64,000 nt of DNA from Deltaproteobacteria bacterium (GCA_014191855.1 BJHF01000014.1:1-64000), one strand, 5' to 3'. Numbered from the stretch's first letter, positions 18,827 through 27,753 are shown. The notes: a model not told the origin generated them from the letters alone. Program-made: numbers and translations.

Positions 18827-19999
18827 TCAGCGCCTGCGGCGCGCCCCGGCCGCCGCCGCCGCGAGGACGGCCAGGGCGCCCGCACCGAGCCCGAGCCCGC
18901 ACGAGCCGCCGCCGCCGCCCAGGCTGTCGAAGTCGCACATGTCGCCCTTTCCGTCGCCGTCCACGTCGATCTGATCGGGGTCGGCCACGTCGGGGCACAC
19001 ATCGCAGGCGTCACCCAGCAGGTCGCCGTCCACGTCCGCGTTGGTGAGATCCGCCACTTCGAGGCAGAGATCACACGCATCCCCCACGCCGTCGCTGTCG
19101 CTGTCGAGCTGGGCCTTGTCCGAAACGGTGGGGCACAGATCGCAGCCATCGCCGATGCTGTCGCCGTCGGTGTCCACGTTGTTGGGCTCGGGCGTGGCGG
19201 GGCAGAAATCGCAGGCATCGCCTACGCCATCGGCGTCGCTGTCGGCCTGGTCGCGGTTGTAGGCGTCCGGGCAGTTGTCGCAGGGATCGCCGTACCCGTC
19301 GATGTCCGCGTCCTCAACGTCCTCGCCGATCTCGGCGCACTCGTCGCACGCATCCCCGACCCCGTCTCCGTCCGAGTCGGTTTGATCGAGGTTCGACACG
19401 TTCGCGCAGTTGTCGCAGTCGTCGCCCAATCCGTCGTTGTCGAGGTCGTCCTGGTTGTTCACCAGGCCGAGGCAATTGTCACACTCATCGCCCGCCTCGT
19501 CGCCATCTTCGTCAGCCTGATCCTCGTTGTCTACGTAGGGGCAGTTGTCGCAGGCGTCGCCGAGGGTGTCGACATCGCTGTTGCCCTGCTCGTGGTTCTC
19601 CACGCCGTTGCAGTTGTCGCAGGCATCGCCGATGTAGTCGCAGTCGGCGTCGGCCTGATCGGCGTTCGCCGTGGTCGGACAGTTGTCGCACGCGAGCGTG
19701 ACCGTGATGTCCGGGTAGGGCGAGTCCTCCGGGAAGTCCTTCGCGCCGGCCGAAAACCCGTCCAGGTCCACGTCGAGGTCGGTGATCAGGTAGCTGCAGC
19801 CGTAACTGTAGTAGTCGTAGTAATAGTCGGCGTTGTTGAAGGGATCCCCGACGCCGTCGACGTTGGCGAGGCACATGGGATCGCCCAGATCCACGGGGAG
19901 CTCGTCGCGAACGTCCACGTTGTTGCAGTTGAGATCCTGCAGGAAAATGTTGTCGCACTCGTCGGCGAACGCAGCGGAGAGGAGGAACATCAACATCAC
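18827..19999 (-). CDS. Secreted thrombospondin type 3 repeat protein with MYXO-CTERM-like tail
   Basis: 390-aa surface or secreted protein. Signal sequence is short (MMLMFLLSAAFA). From about residue 104 it has some 11 Ca2+-binding TSP3 repeats of ~23 residues, each of the form CDxCP...DxDxDGxGDA. The C-terminus (Gly-rich, one Cys, ~15 hydrophobic residues, then Arg-Arg-Arg-Arg) matches the layout of myxobacterial C-terminal sorting tails. GTG start overlaps the stop of the OmpA-type gene upstream (GTGA). Function probably adhesion or surface structure. Confidence 0.85.
   Translation of the reverse strand: MMLMFLLSAAFADECDNIFLQDLNCNNVDVRDELPVDLGDPMCLANVDGVGDPFNNADYYYDYYSYGCSYLITDLDVDLDGFSAGAKDFPEDSPYPDITVTLACDNCPTTANADQADADCDYIGDACDNCNGVENHEQGNSDVDTLGDACDNCPYVDNEDQADEDGDEAGDECDNCLGLVNNQDDLDNDGLGDDCDNCANVSNLDQTDSDGDGVGDACDECAEIGEDVEDADIDGYGDPCDNCPDAYNRDQADSDADGVGDACDFCPATPEPNNVDTDGDSIGDGCDLCPTVSDKAQLDSDSDGVGDACDLCLEVADLTNADVDGDLLGDACDVCPDVADPDQIDVDGDGKGDMCDFDSLGGGGGSCGLGLGAGALAVLAAAAAGARRRR
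18926..19690 (-). repeat. Eleven tandem TSP3 repeats (coding)
   Basis: Approximate extent of about 11 degenerate ~69-bp units inside the TSP3 gene. Each encodes CDxC followed by an Asp-rich calcium loop. Units differ enough that recent slippage is unlikely. Confidence 0.75.
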
Positions 20000-21474
20000 T
20001 TTTCTCCGTCGTCTTCGAACTTGGACTCGTCGATGTCGAGGTGTTCGGTCTTGGGTCGTTCACGCGGCGCGGTGTCGGCCGGGAGCGCAGGCCCGGGGAT
20101 GGTGCGCGCCTCGCCGTTCCACGGCAGCACGATGTTCGTGTCCCAACCTGGGTTCGGCTCGCCTGGCGCGAGGCGGTGCGAGATTCCGAAGACGACGCGC
20201 CGGTTCGCGGCGTCGTCCCCCTCCTTCACCGGCACCGTCTCGCCATAGGCGCGGTACGACAGGCGAGTCGGGCTCACGCCGCTGTCGATCAGCTCTCGGA
20301 ACACCGCCTCGCAGCGCATGCGAGAGATCTCGTAGTTCGATTCGAACGTGCCCTCCGCCGACGCGTGCCCCTCGATGACGAGGCCCTGGATGTCCGGATT
20401 CTCGGACATCAGCTTGGCCACGAAGTCGAGCGTCGGCTGCGACTCGGGGAGGATCTTGTCGGTGCCGACCGCGAACTGGATCGGATCGCGAATCACGATC
20501 TCCTTTTGCGTAACGACCGCGAGTTCCTTCGGCGCCTCCGGTTCGGGCTCCGGCTCCTCGATGATCTTGTCGAGATCTGCGTCGCTTACCGTGGCTTCGA
20601 AGACGGGAATCGGCGTGTCGTCGACGACCCGCACCTCCTTCGGCGTCTTGTTGAAGGTCACCATCACGATCGCCCGCAGGTCGGTCGAGCCGTAGCCCTC
20701 GGTGAGGCCGCGTCCACCGTAGGCGTCCACCCCCCACTCCTTGGTGAGCTTCGTCTGCACGCCGGCGAGGACCTCAAGAGGAGCGCTGGCGCGGCCCGCA
20801 TACGCGGACTCCATGCCGACCCGGGTGAGCATGAAGAGATGAGGGCGCACCTTGTCATTGAGCAGGCCATAGCTCACGTCTACGCCTGCGGTGAGCTCCT
20901 GCCCGGCGCTCAGCGTCTGCTGCGTGACGACAGGCCCCCGCAGCATGAAGCCGACGTCGGCCGCCACTCGAAGGTCTCCCGGCTTGGCCGCGAAGGAGAT
21001 GCCCGGCAGGAACCGGGGGCTCGTTTCGCTCATGTACATGCCCGCTGCGTTGAGCGGAACCAGCAGGTCGGCATGCGCGCCGAACCCGATGAGCTTGTCG
21101 TTCACGATCTCGTAGCGCAGGCCGGCGCTCAGGTCTCCCGTACCGAAACCATCGGCTTGCAGCTCGGTTACCGTGCTGCCCCAGTTCGCCGACAGCGGCA
21201 GCGCCGCGCGCAGGGCCAGCTTCTTCGATACGTCCACCGAGGCGCCAAGCTGGATGTTGAAGCGATTGGCCACCACGGGGCCGATCTCCACCTCGTCAAC
21301 CTCGAGCACCAACGGGTTCATCTCGTATTGAACCAACACGCCCGCGCGAACGTGGCCCCGCTTCTGCACCTCCGGGGCGTCCAGTCCCGGTACCGCGCCG
21401 GAAAAGCCGGTTCGAGCCAGCTCAACGTCGAGCGAGTACCCAGCCGCGTGGGCCAGGGCAGCGTAGATCAGCAC
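19996..21474 (-). CDS. Outer membrane beta-barrel protein with C-terminal OmpA peptidoglycan-binding domain
   Basis: 492-aa protein; GTG 21474 is preferred because it gives a hydrophobic signal (LIYAALAHAAG), although the frame is open to 21504. Residues ~20-290 read as alternating beta strands typical of an outer membrane barrel. An acidic Pro/Glu hinge (EEPEPEPEAPKE) leads to the OmpA domain with IQGLVIEGHASAEGTFESNY, a later SRMRCEAV and the closing NRRVVFGIS. A short tail continues after the domain. It should anchor the outer membrane to peptidoglycan. Overlaps the TSP3 gene by 4 nt, so the two are probably made together. Confidence 0.82.
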   Translation of the reverse strand: MLIYAALAHAAGYSLDVELARTGFSGAVPGLDAPEVQKRGHVRAGVLVQYEMNPLVLEVDEVEIGPVVANRFNIQLGASVDVSKKLALRAALPLSANWGSTVTELQADGFGTGDLSAGLRYEIVNDKLIGFGAHADLLVPLNAAGMYMSETSPRFLPGISFAAKPGDLRVAADVGFMLRGPVVTQQTLSAGQELTAGVDVSYGLLNDKVRPHLFMLTRVGMESAYAGRASAPLEVLAGVQTKLTKEWGVDAYGGRGLTEGYGSTDLRAIVMVTFNKTPKEVRVVDDTPIPVFEATVSDADLDKIIEEPEPEPEAPKELAVVTQKEIVIRDPIQFAVGTDKILPESQPTLDFVAKLMSENPDIQGLVIEGHASAEGTFESNYEISRMRCEAVFRELIDSGVSPTRLSYRAYGETVPVKEGDDAANRRVVFGISHRLAPGEPNPGWDTNIVLPWNGEARTIPGPALPADTAPRERPKTEHLDIDESKFEDDGEK

Positions 21475-21547
21475 CAAGGGGTCTCCGCGGTCATTCGCGG
21501 GCACAGGTAGCGGCTCAGGGGACGCTTCGCCAGCGGAGCGGCTCCTC

Positions 21548-21691
21548 CTACCGCTGGGACATGTTGTTTCCGCTCTTGTTGGTGCGGTGGGCCGGGAGCA
21601 TCGCGGCGAGCACGCGAACCACCGCGCGGCGCGCCAACCCGCCCGGCCCCGCAGCCAGGAGCGACTTCACGATCGGCACGATCTTCGCCAT
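21548..21691 (-). CDS. Small basic ORF coupled to the TonB-receptor gene
   Basis: 47-codon ORF beginning MAKIVPIVKSLLAAG and ending with a polar Ser/Asn/Gln tail. Its ATG overlaps the stop of the upstream receptor gene (TGATG), a usual coupling arrangement in this genome. N-terminal half could form an amphipathic helix. No family recognised; it may be a chance ORF. Confidence 0.35.
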   Translation of the reverse strand: MAKIVPIVKSLLAAGPGGLARRAVVRVLAAMLPAHRTNKSGNNMSQR

Positions 21692-24504
21692 CAGAAGCCC
21701 ACTGTAGCCTCGGCGTAGGCGCTGCGTCCGACCTGCTGCAGCGTAGCGGCGTAGCCGTCATCACCGGCCGGCCACCTCACGTCCCAGTCGAGCAGGTTCC
21801 GCACGCCCAAGGCCCAGTCCAGCCGCAAGCTCGGCACGGCCCCCGTGAGGGTGACGTCCCAGAGCAGGACCGGCGCCGTGATCTCGCCATCCGCGTCGAG
21901 CCTCCCGGTCTCAAAACGCAGGCGCGACGCCCCGTTCACCTGACCTGGCAGGAGCGGCGCCGCGGCCTTGAGGGAGGCCAGGTACTGCGGGCTGTTCGTG
22001 AGCGGCGCTCCTCCCAGGAGATCCCCCTCTCGCGCCTGCTGAACGGACTGTACCAGCGCCACCATCCAGCCTCCGCGCCAGTCGCGACGCGCCTCAAGCT
22101 CCACCCCCGCGGTTTGTACGGCTTCGTCGGCGTTCCCATAGACCAGGATGCCGTCGGTGCGCTCCTCCAGGGAGATCAAGTTGTCGATCTGATCGTAGTA
22201 GATCGACGAAACCACCGATCCAACCTCGCCGAACCGCGCGGTGTACTCCACCTCGCCGGTGAGCACGGTCTCGGGATCGAGAGAGGATGGCGCGACCTGG
22301 GTAATCCCGTCGTCATTGTAGAATAACTCGTACGGCGAAGGCGCGCGGAACGCCCGGCCGGCAAGCAGCTTTACCGTGTGGTTTTCCGCGGGCCGCACGA
22401 TGAGGGCAGCGCGGGGGTTGACCGTCGCGCCCACCGAGCTGAACCAGTCGAGCCGGGCGCCGGCCGATGCGGTGAGCGCGGTTCCGGCGTCCGCCTCCGC
22501 GACCGCGTACACCGCCGCCGTCTGGTACACGGGTGACTCATCCAGGTAGGCGGCACCGCCATCCGTCCCTTGAAGCTCGGCTTGAACGTGTGCATCCCCC
22601 GCCACACCCCCGGTCACCCGAAACCATGCCGCCGGCACCGCAGCTACCCGGGCCTCGGCGCCCAGCCAGGTTCCCCGCCAGCTATCCTTGATCGAATACG
22701 CTTCACCCCCGTCGTCATAGGGGTACCGGCCTTCGAACTGGTAACGATCGACGTACACCCGGGTGAACACCTGAGTGGCCTCGCTCACCTCCGGTTCGAA
22801 TCGAAGCTCGGCGAAGGCTCGGCCGTCGTCGCTGTGGGCGCGAGGATCGCCGGGAATCGTCTCGAATGCTCCCGTCGGGATGCGTTTGTGCCGGTAGTTC
22901 CCATACACCTCGGCGGTCCACGCCCCAGCCCACAGCTTGCCGCGGGCCCCGGCGGCCTCCGACTGGTCCACCCAGGCCGCATCGTCGGCGCTGGTTTCCA
23001 ACGCCACCGGCAGCTCCGGCGGTTCACCCTGGGCAACCAGGCCGTCGGCCGAGAGCCACCAGCCCGAGTCTTCGCCCATCTTTCCCGACCCGCTCGCCCG
23101 AACGCGGGCCGCGGCGGGAGTGGTCGCGGCGAGGGAAACATGCGACGGGCGAACGCTTTCCCGCTCTCGTGTCACGACGTTGAGCACGCCAAAGAAGGCG
23201 CTCGATCCGTAGAGCGCCGACCCGGGCCCGCGCACCATCTCGATCCGCTCCACGTCCATCAGGTCGGGCGCGAAGTCGCTCCCTACGTACGACGCGCCGA
23301 GCTGGTCGTCGTTGAGCGAGTGGCCATCCATGGTGGTGAGCAGCCGGTTTCCGTAGTCGCCCTGCCGGGAAAAGCCCCGCACCCCGAGATACTCGTACAC
23401 CCGGTCGTTGCTCTGGTAGACCCCCCGGGTGCCGCCCAGCGCATCGTACAGACTCTGGTATCCGAACGCCCGGATCTCCTCAGCAGAGATGAGCGTTACG
23501 CTCGCCGGGGCGTCCTCAACGGCCTGCGTTTGCCGGCTCGCGGCGGTGACCTCCTGGATTGGCCGCAGCGAGGCCGTAACGGCCACCCGCCCGTCCGCCT
23601 CAAGTTCGATCGCCTGCTCGAACGCCCGATACCCCGGTAGGCTCACCCGGAGCGTGTGCCCCCCGGCGGGCACCGCGGACAGCACGGCCGGGGTGAAGCC
23701 GGCCGCTTGCCCATCGATCTCGATCAACGCCCCTTTCTCCAGCGCGTCCACAAGGAGCGTGCCCGTGATCAGCGGCAATTCAACGACGGCCGGCACCTCC
23801 CCATCCTCCGTCACCTGCACGAGCTGCCGCGCCGTGCGGTACCCCGGCGCCGAAACGATGAGCATGTGGGAGCCCGGCGCGAGCTTGAGGCTGGATGGCA
23901 ATTCGGCGCTGACCGGCGCATCTTCCGCGTCGACACGCACTGCGGCCCCCGCGGGCTTCCCCGACAGGGTCACCGTGCCAAGCACCGGCTCCAGGTGCAA
24001 TGAAACCGATGCTTCCTGGCCGACCACCGCGGACACGTTCGTCGCGCGGGCCTCGTAGAACCGCTCGTGCTGGAGGATCAGCGTGTGCGCTCCCGGCTCG
24101 AGCGCCAAAAGCCGAGGGGCCTCGCCCCGGGCCCCGAGATCCACGCGATCGACGTAGATCCTCGCTCCCGGCGGGTCGCTCTCCACGCGCACCAGCGCCA
24201 CGCGGGGGCGAATCCGCGCGATCGCTTCATCGGCCGCTGCCCGCCGCACCGGATCGCTCTCCACGGCCCGGTAGTCGCTGTAGTGCCGAAACGCCTGGGG
24301 GAACTTACCAAGCTGCTCGTAGGTACGCGCGATGTTGTACACGACGTTGCGGTTGGGCACGAGCCGGTTGCTCGCGAGCAGGTGCTCCAGCGCCTGCGGA
24401 TAGGCGCGGCGTTGGTAGTCCGCTACGCCCAGCTCGAACTCCAGCCCCGCCTCCTCCGAGAGATCGAGCGCCGGATCTGCGGCAAGCGCTATCGGTGCGA
24501 ACAC
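21691..24504 (-). CDS. TonB-dependent receptor with N-terminal TPR and PEGA domains
   Basis: 937-aa protein with an unusual order of domains. After a short signal (GTG 24504) come a TPR-like segment (YPQALEHLLASNRLVPNRNV...), about three PEGA-type beta domains (VRVESDPPGARIYVDRVDLG; VTLSGKPAGAAVRVDAED; LLVDALEKGALIEIDGQAAG), then a TonB plug (DAPASVTLISAEEIRAFGYQ; VERIEMVRGPGSALYGSSAF) and a 22-strand-type barrel ending in Phe. No clear TonB box. Probably imports an unknown ligand across the outer membrane; TPR/PEGA would sit in the periplasm. Neighbour to a PEGA-domain kinase. Confidence 0.85.
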   Translation of the reverse strand: MFAPIALAADPALDLSEEAGLEFELGVADYQRRAYPQALEHLLASNRLVPNRNVVYNIARTYEQLGKFPQAFRHYSDYRAVESDPVRRAAADEAIARIRPRVALVRVESDPPGARIYVDRVDLGARGEAPRLLALEPGAHTLILQHERFYEARATNVSAVVGQEASVSLHLEPVLGTVTLSGKPAGAAVRVDAEDAPVSAELPSSLKLAPGSHMLIVSAPGYRTARQLVQVTEDGEVPAVVELPLITGTLLVDALEKGALIEIDGQAAGFTPAVLSAVPAGGHTLRVSLPGYRAFEQAIELEADGRVAVTASLRPIQEVTAASRQTQAVEDAPASVTLISAEEIRAFGYQSLYDALGGTRGVYQSNDRVYEYLGVRGFSRQGDYGNRLLTTMDGHSLNDDQLGASYVGSDFAPDLMDVERIEMVRGPGSALYGSSAFFGVLNVVTRERESVRPSHVSLAATTPAAARVRASGSGKMGEDSGWWLSADGLVAQGEPPELPVALETSADDAAWVDQSEAAGARGKLWAGAWTAEVYGNYRHKRIPTGAFETIPGDPRAHSDDGRAFAELRFEPEVSEATQVFTRVYVDRYQFEGRYPYDDGGEAYSIKDSWRGTWLGAEARVAAVPAAWFRVTGGVAGDAHVQAELQGTDGGAAYLDESPVYQTAAVYAVAEADAGTALTASAGARLDWFSSVGATVNPRAALIVRPAENHTVKLLAGRAFRAPSPYELFYNDDGITQVAPSSLDPETVLTGEVEYTARFGEVGSVVSSIYYDQIDNLISLEERTDGILVYGNADEAVQTAGVELEARRDWRGGWMVALVQSVQQAREGDLLGGAPLTNSPQYLASLKAAAPLLPGQVNGASRLRFETGRLDADGEITAPVLLWDVTLTGAVPSLRLDWALGVRNLLDWDVRWPAGDDGYAATLQQVGRSAYAEATVGF

Positions 24505-24525
24505 GGCCAGGAATACAAAGATGGT

Positions 24526-26022
24526 TCACCTCTCCAGGCGGATGTCGTCGGGGCCTGCCACAGGCGGCTTGTCGGGCTTTTTTACGTCGACCGCCCGCCG
24601 GGTCAGGGTTCCGACCAGCACGCCGTCTGCATCTCGACCTGAGATCGTGAGCTCGGCCGCCCGGTATCCCGCGCGACGCAGCTCGAAGGCGAGGGGCGCG
24701 CGAGCCGCCGAAGCGGCGTCGTAGCTGAGCGCCATCGGTGTTTCCCCCTGCTTCTTCCCGCCGAACCACACCTCCGCTCCAGCCGGATCGGACTCCACAC
24801 GAACGGAGTCCGGACCCTCGCCGAGGGGCAGGTTCACGGGCGGCGTCGTAACCTGAAGCGGCGGCTGAGCGACGGAGTCCGGCAGCGGACCTTCCTCCGC
24901 CGGCCGCGCTGAAACCTCCGCGCGGCTCCACCACCACGCCATGCCGCCGAAGGCGACGAGGCTGACGAGCAGCGCCAAAGCGGCCGCAGCAAGCGCCAGC
25001 AGGAACCTGGGAACTCCTCCGACATGGCGGTCGGGGGGCGCGGGCAGCAGGCCCGTCGGCTGCGTCACCAGCTCCGGGTCCAGCGGCAGATCGGTGACCG
25101 AATCCCCCTCGTCGCGACCACGGAACGGGCGCAGAATGTGCACCAGCGTGTCCGCGTCCGCAGGGCGGGACTCCGGCGATTTCTCCAGGAGCCGCCGGAT
25201 GAGCGTTTCGAGCGGCGCGGGCACCGGCACCTGCGGCGCGAACGTCGGAAGCGGATCGTTGAGGTGCATCAACAGCGTGCGCATGGGCTCGGGCGAGGAA
25301 AATGGCGGCCCGCCGCACACCATCTCCCACATCACCACCCCGAGCGCGTACAGGTCGGAGCGGCCATCCACGCCCTCCTGCCGGATCTGCTCCGGTGCCG
25401 TGTACCTTGGCGAGCCGACGAAGGCCCCATCCGTCGTGAGCGCCTCCGTTCCGTGCGCCAGCACCTTCGCCACGCCGAAGTCGAGCACCTTCACCGACTC
25501 GCCCTCGTCCGTTTCCACGATCATCACGTTCGATGGCTTCAGATCCCGGTGCACCACCCCCGCGGCGTGCGCCTCCCGCAGTGATCGGGCGATCTCATAG
25601 GCCACGCTCGCCGCCCGGGCCGCCGGCATCGGACCATCGGCGCGCAGCACCTGGGCCAGGGTACGCCCACGCACGAACTCCATCGCCATATAGAAGGTCG
25701 GCGAGCCATCGAGCTCGAGCGCCCCGTAGTCAAACACCGTGACCGTATTCGGATGCACCAACCTCGCACATGTGGCCGCTTCGAGCAGGAACCGTTTCTC
25801 AAGTGCCGAGTCGTCGTGGTCGGTTCCCAAGAGCGGCCTCGTGAGGATCTTCAGCGCGATCTCCCGCCCCAACGGCTCCTGGATCGCACGGTAAATCCTG
25901 CCCATTCCCCCGCGGGCGACCAGCTCCAGCACACGATAGCGCTCTGCGACGACCCGCCCGACGAGCGAGTCGCGTGAACCGGACCCCGGAGGTCCCGGCT
26001 TCTGAGAGGTGGTTTCCGCCAC
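24526..26022 (-). CDS. Ser/Thr protein kinase with transmembrane segment and extracytoplasmic PEGA domain
   Basis: 498-aa Hanks-type kinase from GTG 26022; upstream extension overlaps the divergent VTT gene and is rejected. Kinase motifs are intact: VARGGMGRIYRA (G loop), EIALKIL (Lys), VVHRDLKPSNVM (catalytic loop), LDFGVAKV and SPRYTAPEQI. A membrane span (LALLVSLVAFGGMAWWW) follows, then a Ser/Pro linker and a PEGA domain (VRVESDPAGAEVWFGGKKQG). The PEGA domain resembles those of the receptor encoded 21 nt downstream. Likely an envelope-sensing kinase. Confidence 0.92.
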   Translation of the reverse strand: MAETTSQKPGPPGSGSRDSLVGRVVAERYRVLELVARGGMGRIYRAIQEPLGREIALKILTRPLLGTDHDDSALEKRFLLEAATCARLVHPNTVTVFDYGALELDGSPTFYMAMEFVRGRTLAQVLRADGPMPAARAASVAYEIARSLREAHAAGVVHRDLKPSNVMIVETDEGESVKVLDFGVAKVLAHGTEALTTDGAFVGSPRYTAPEQIRQEGVDGRSDLYALGVVMWEMVCGGPPFSSPEPMRTLLMHLNDPLPTFAPQVPVPAPLETLIRRLLEKSPESRPADADTLVHILRPFRGRDEGDSVTDLPLDPELVTQPTGLLPAPPDRHVGGVPRFLLALAAAALALLVSLVAFGGMAWWWSRAEVSARPAEEGPLPDSVAQPPLQVTTPPVNLPLGEGPDSVRVESDPAGAEVWFGGKKQGETPMALSYDAASAARAPLAFELRRAGYRAAELTISGRDADGVLVGTLTRRAVDVKKPDKPPVAGPDDIRLER

Positions 26023-26064
26023 GCTCCGAAAGTAGCACGCTCCGCGGCGTGATAGGGAAGGCGC

Positions 26065-26643
26065 ATGGGAGAGCCCGCCGAACAGCCGAAGCCACAACGC
26101 ACCTGGGATGTGGTGTTGCGGATCGTGGTCGCTACGGCGATCTTGCTTGGGGGGGTGTTTTTGTTGGGGAGCTTCTTCCGTGAACCGCTGGAGGCGGCAG
26201 GGAGCCACATCTATGAGCGGGCCGGCCTCGCGGGCATTTCGGTGCTCGTGCTCGTGTGCGATCCCCTCCCAGGTCTCGGCTTCCAGCCAGGGTTGTTGCT
26301 GGGCACCGCCGCAGAGGTGCCATGGGGACGCCTGTTCGTGATCACCGCGCTCAGCTCCTTGTTGTCGAGCGCGTTGGGCTGGGGTGTGGGCCACCTGGGT
26401 CGAAACAACCGTATCTTCCAACGTTTTCTATCCACCACCGGCGCCTCCCCCGCGCTCGCGCGTTGGGGCGTCCGCGCCGTCGCGCTGGCGTCCATCACGC
26501 CGCTGCCCTACGGCCTCGCCACGATGGCCGCAGGCTCCGGCGGCTTGCCGTTTCGGGTCCTGTTGCTCGCGAGCACGGCGCGCTGGTTGAAGATCGCAGC
26601 GTCGTTGGCGGCGATCAAGACGGGGTGGAACCTCGGGGCTTGA
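26065..26643 (+). CDS. VTT-domain (DedA/TVP38-like) membrane protein
   Basis: 192-aa integral membrane protein with four or five hydrophobic segments. The VTT pattern is seen in PGLGFQPGLLLGTAAEVPWG and in GVRAVALASITPLPYGLATMAAG, with conserved Pro/Gly/Arg. Family members handle lipids or small molecules at the inner membrane; the specific role is unknown. Divergent from the kinase gene, 42 nt apart. Confidence 0.75.
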   Translation: MGEPAEQPKPQRTWDVVLRIVVATAILLGGVFLLGSFFREPLEAAGSHIYERAGLAGISVLVLVCDPLPGLGFQPGLLLGTAAEVPWGRLFVITALSSLLSSALGWGVGHLGRNNRIFQRFLSTTGASPALARWGVRAVALASITPLPYGLATMAAGSGGLPFRVLLLASTARWLKIAASLAAIKTGWNLGA

Positions 26644-26675
26644 GGCCCCCGGCGGCGGCCCGGCTTGCCAGGTTG

Positions 26676-26772
26676 GCGTCCGGATTCGTCGTGACCGGTC
26701 ACGTGACACAACGACGGTGAGCCTCCGCGCACCAGAGCGTCCGGATGCGTCGATCACGCAGGTTTAAACCTG
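26676..26772. promoter_or_regulatory. Palindrome-rich regulatory region upstream of the pseudopilin gene
   Basis: The 165-nt gap between the VTT and gspG-like genes holds a 15/16-bp direct repeat (26676-26691 and 26737-26752), the perfect palindromes GTGACCGGTCAC (26691-26702) and GTCACGTGAC (26698-26707), which overlap, and CAGGTTTAAACCTG (26759-26772). This density suggests operator sites for a dimeric regulator; the regulator is unknown. Confidence 0.4.
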
Positions 26773-26808
26773 TCTTTCGTGCGACGTTGTAGAACCCAGG
26801 GAGGGTTC

Positions 26809-27222
26809 ATGTCAGCGCGAATTCGGAAGCACCGAGGTCAAAGCCTCATCGAGATCATGGTCGTCATCGCGATCATGGGGATCATCATGACGGTCATCGC
26901 CGTCAACGTGATGGGGTTCCTGAGTAGAGCAAAGTGGGACGCGACGAAGGTCCAGATGAACAACATCGAAACGATCCTGGTCGCCTACGCAGCGCGAACG
27001 GGTCACTTCCCAACGACCAACGAGGGCTTGGCCGCTGCGGCGAAGTGGTTCCCGGACGGGGTCGTGCCCAACGATACCTGGGGGCGGCCCTTCCGCTACA
27101 CGGCGCCGGGAACGCACGGCGCTCACGACTTCGAGCTCGTCTCGCTGGGGGCGGACGGCGTGGAGGGCGGTGACGACGCCAACGCCGATCTGCTTTCATG
27201 GAAGAAAGGACAGGAAGAATAG
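26809..27222 (+). CDS. GspG-like type II secretion pseudopilin (orphan)
   Basis: 137-aa pseudopilin. Prepilin signal is RKHRGQSLIEIMVVIAIMGI, with Gly before the cleavage point and Glu at +5 of the mature protein (mature start QSLIE instead of the usual FTLIE). The C-terminal half has the GspG signature: FPTTNEGLAA, NDTWGRPFRYTAPG, FELVSLGADGVEGGDDANADLLSW (calcium site). I start it at ATG 26809, which has GGGAGGG upstream; ATG-like codons further up give an implausible prefix. No other type II secretion genes are near. Confidence 0.9.
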   Translation: MSARIRKHRGQSLIEIMVVIAIMGIIMTVIAVNVMGFLSRAKWDATKVQMNNIETILVAYAARTGHFPTTNEGLAAAAKWFPDGVVPNDTWGRPFRYTAPGTHGAHDFELVSLGADGVEGGDDANADLLSWKKGQEE

Positions 27223-27224
27223 GG

Positions 27225-27273
27225 GCGATGGGCGCGGCCAGGTCCCTGGGTAGGCGCGGGAAGGGCCCATCGC
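27225..27273. terminator. Inverted repeat after the pseudopilin gene
   Basis: Perfect 9-bp arms GCGATGGGC (27225-27233) and GCCCATCGC (27265-27273), 3 nt after the pseudopilin stop, with a 31-nt loop. No T run. Could be a terminator-like 3' structure; weakly supported. Confidence 0.3.
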
Positions 27274-27334
27274 GGCGCGAGGCGGGGCGTTGCCACTTTA
27301 CCGCAGCAAGACTACGGATAACGCGGGAGGGCGC

Positions 27335-27741
27335 ATGAACCCGGCTCTGACCCGCCGCGACCTGCTCGCTGCCTTCGCGACGCTCCTCGCATGCGCAGAC
27401 CGGCGACTCGCAGGGCCACGTCCCGACATCCTCCTGGTCACCTTCTGCTCGCTGCGCGCCGATCGCGTCGGCGCCCTCGGGTACACCGCGCGGGCGACCA
27501 CCCCACGGATCGACGCGTTCGCCTCTCGCGCCACGAGGTTCACCCGCGCGTGGGCGAACGCCACTTGGACGAACGCCTCGCACGCCAGCATTCTCACCGG
27601 GCTTTTCGTGGGGCATCATCGAGTAGCCGACGATCTGGACATCCTGGTGGTCGGCGCGCCGACACCTGGGTGCCGACGGACGCCCCAGCCCCGGTGTCGG
27701 AAGAGTTGCGCAAACAGATTCAGCAGAGCGGGTACTGGTAG
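27335..27741 (+). pseudogene. Sulfatase / alkaline phosphatase superfamily remnant (internal deletion and frameshift)
   Basis: ATG 27335 with a good GGGAGGG site starts a Tat-like N-terminus (TRRDLLAAFATLLA) and a clear sulfatase start: PDILLVTFCSLRADRVGALGY, then TWTNASHASILTGLFVGHHR (nucleophile position Thr). After VADDLD (~27645) the match ends. Another frame takes over with ADTWVPTDAPAPVSEELRKQ and stops at 27741, resembling a sulfatase C-terminus. Intact family members are around 450 aa or more; here only ~135 codons remain. A deletion with a frame change is the simplest explanation. Confidence 0.7.
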
Positions 27742-27753
27742 CCGGGCGGCGCC

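Noticed and set aside
18926-19690. Regular repeats considered as a CRISPR array
   Set aside because: They are degenerate ~69-bp coding units of TSP3 repeats without constant repeats and variable spacers.
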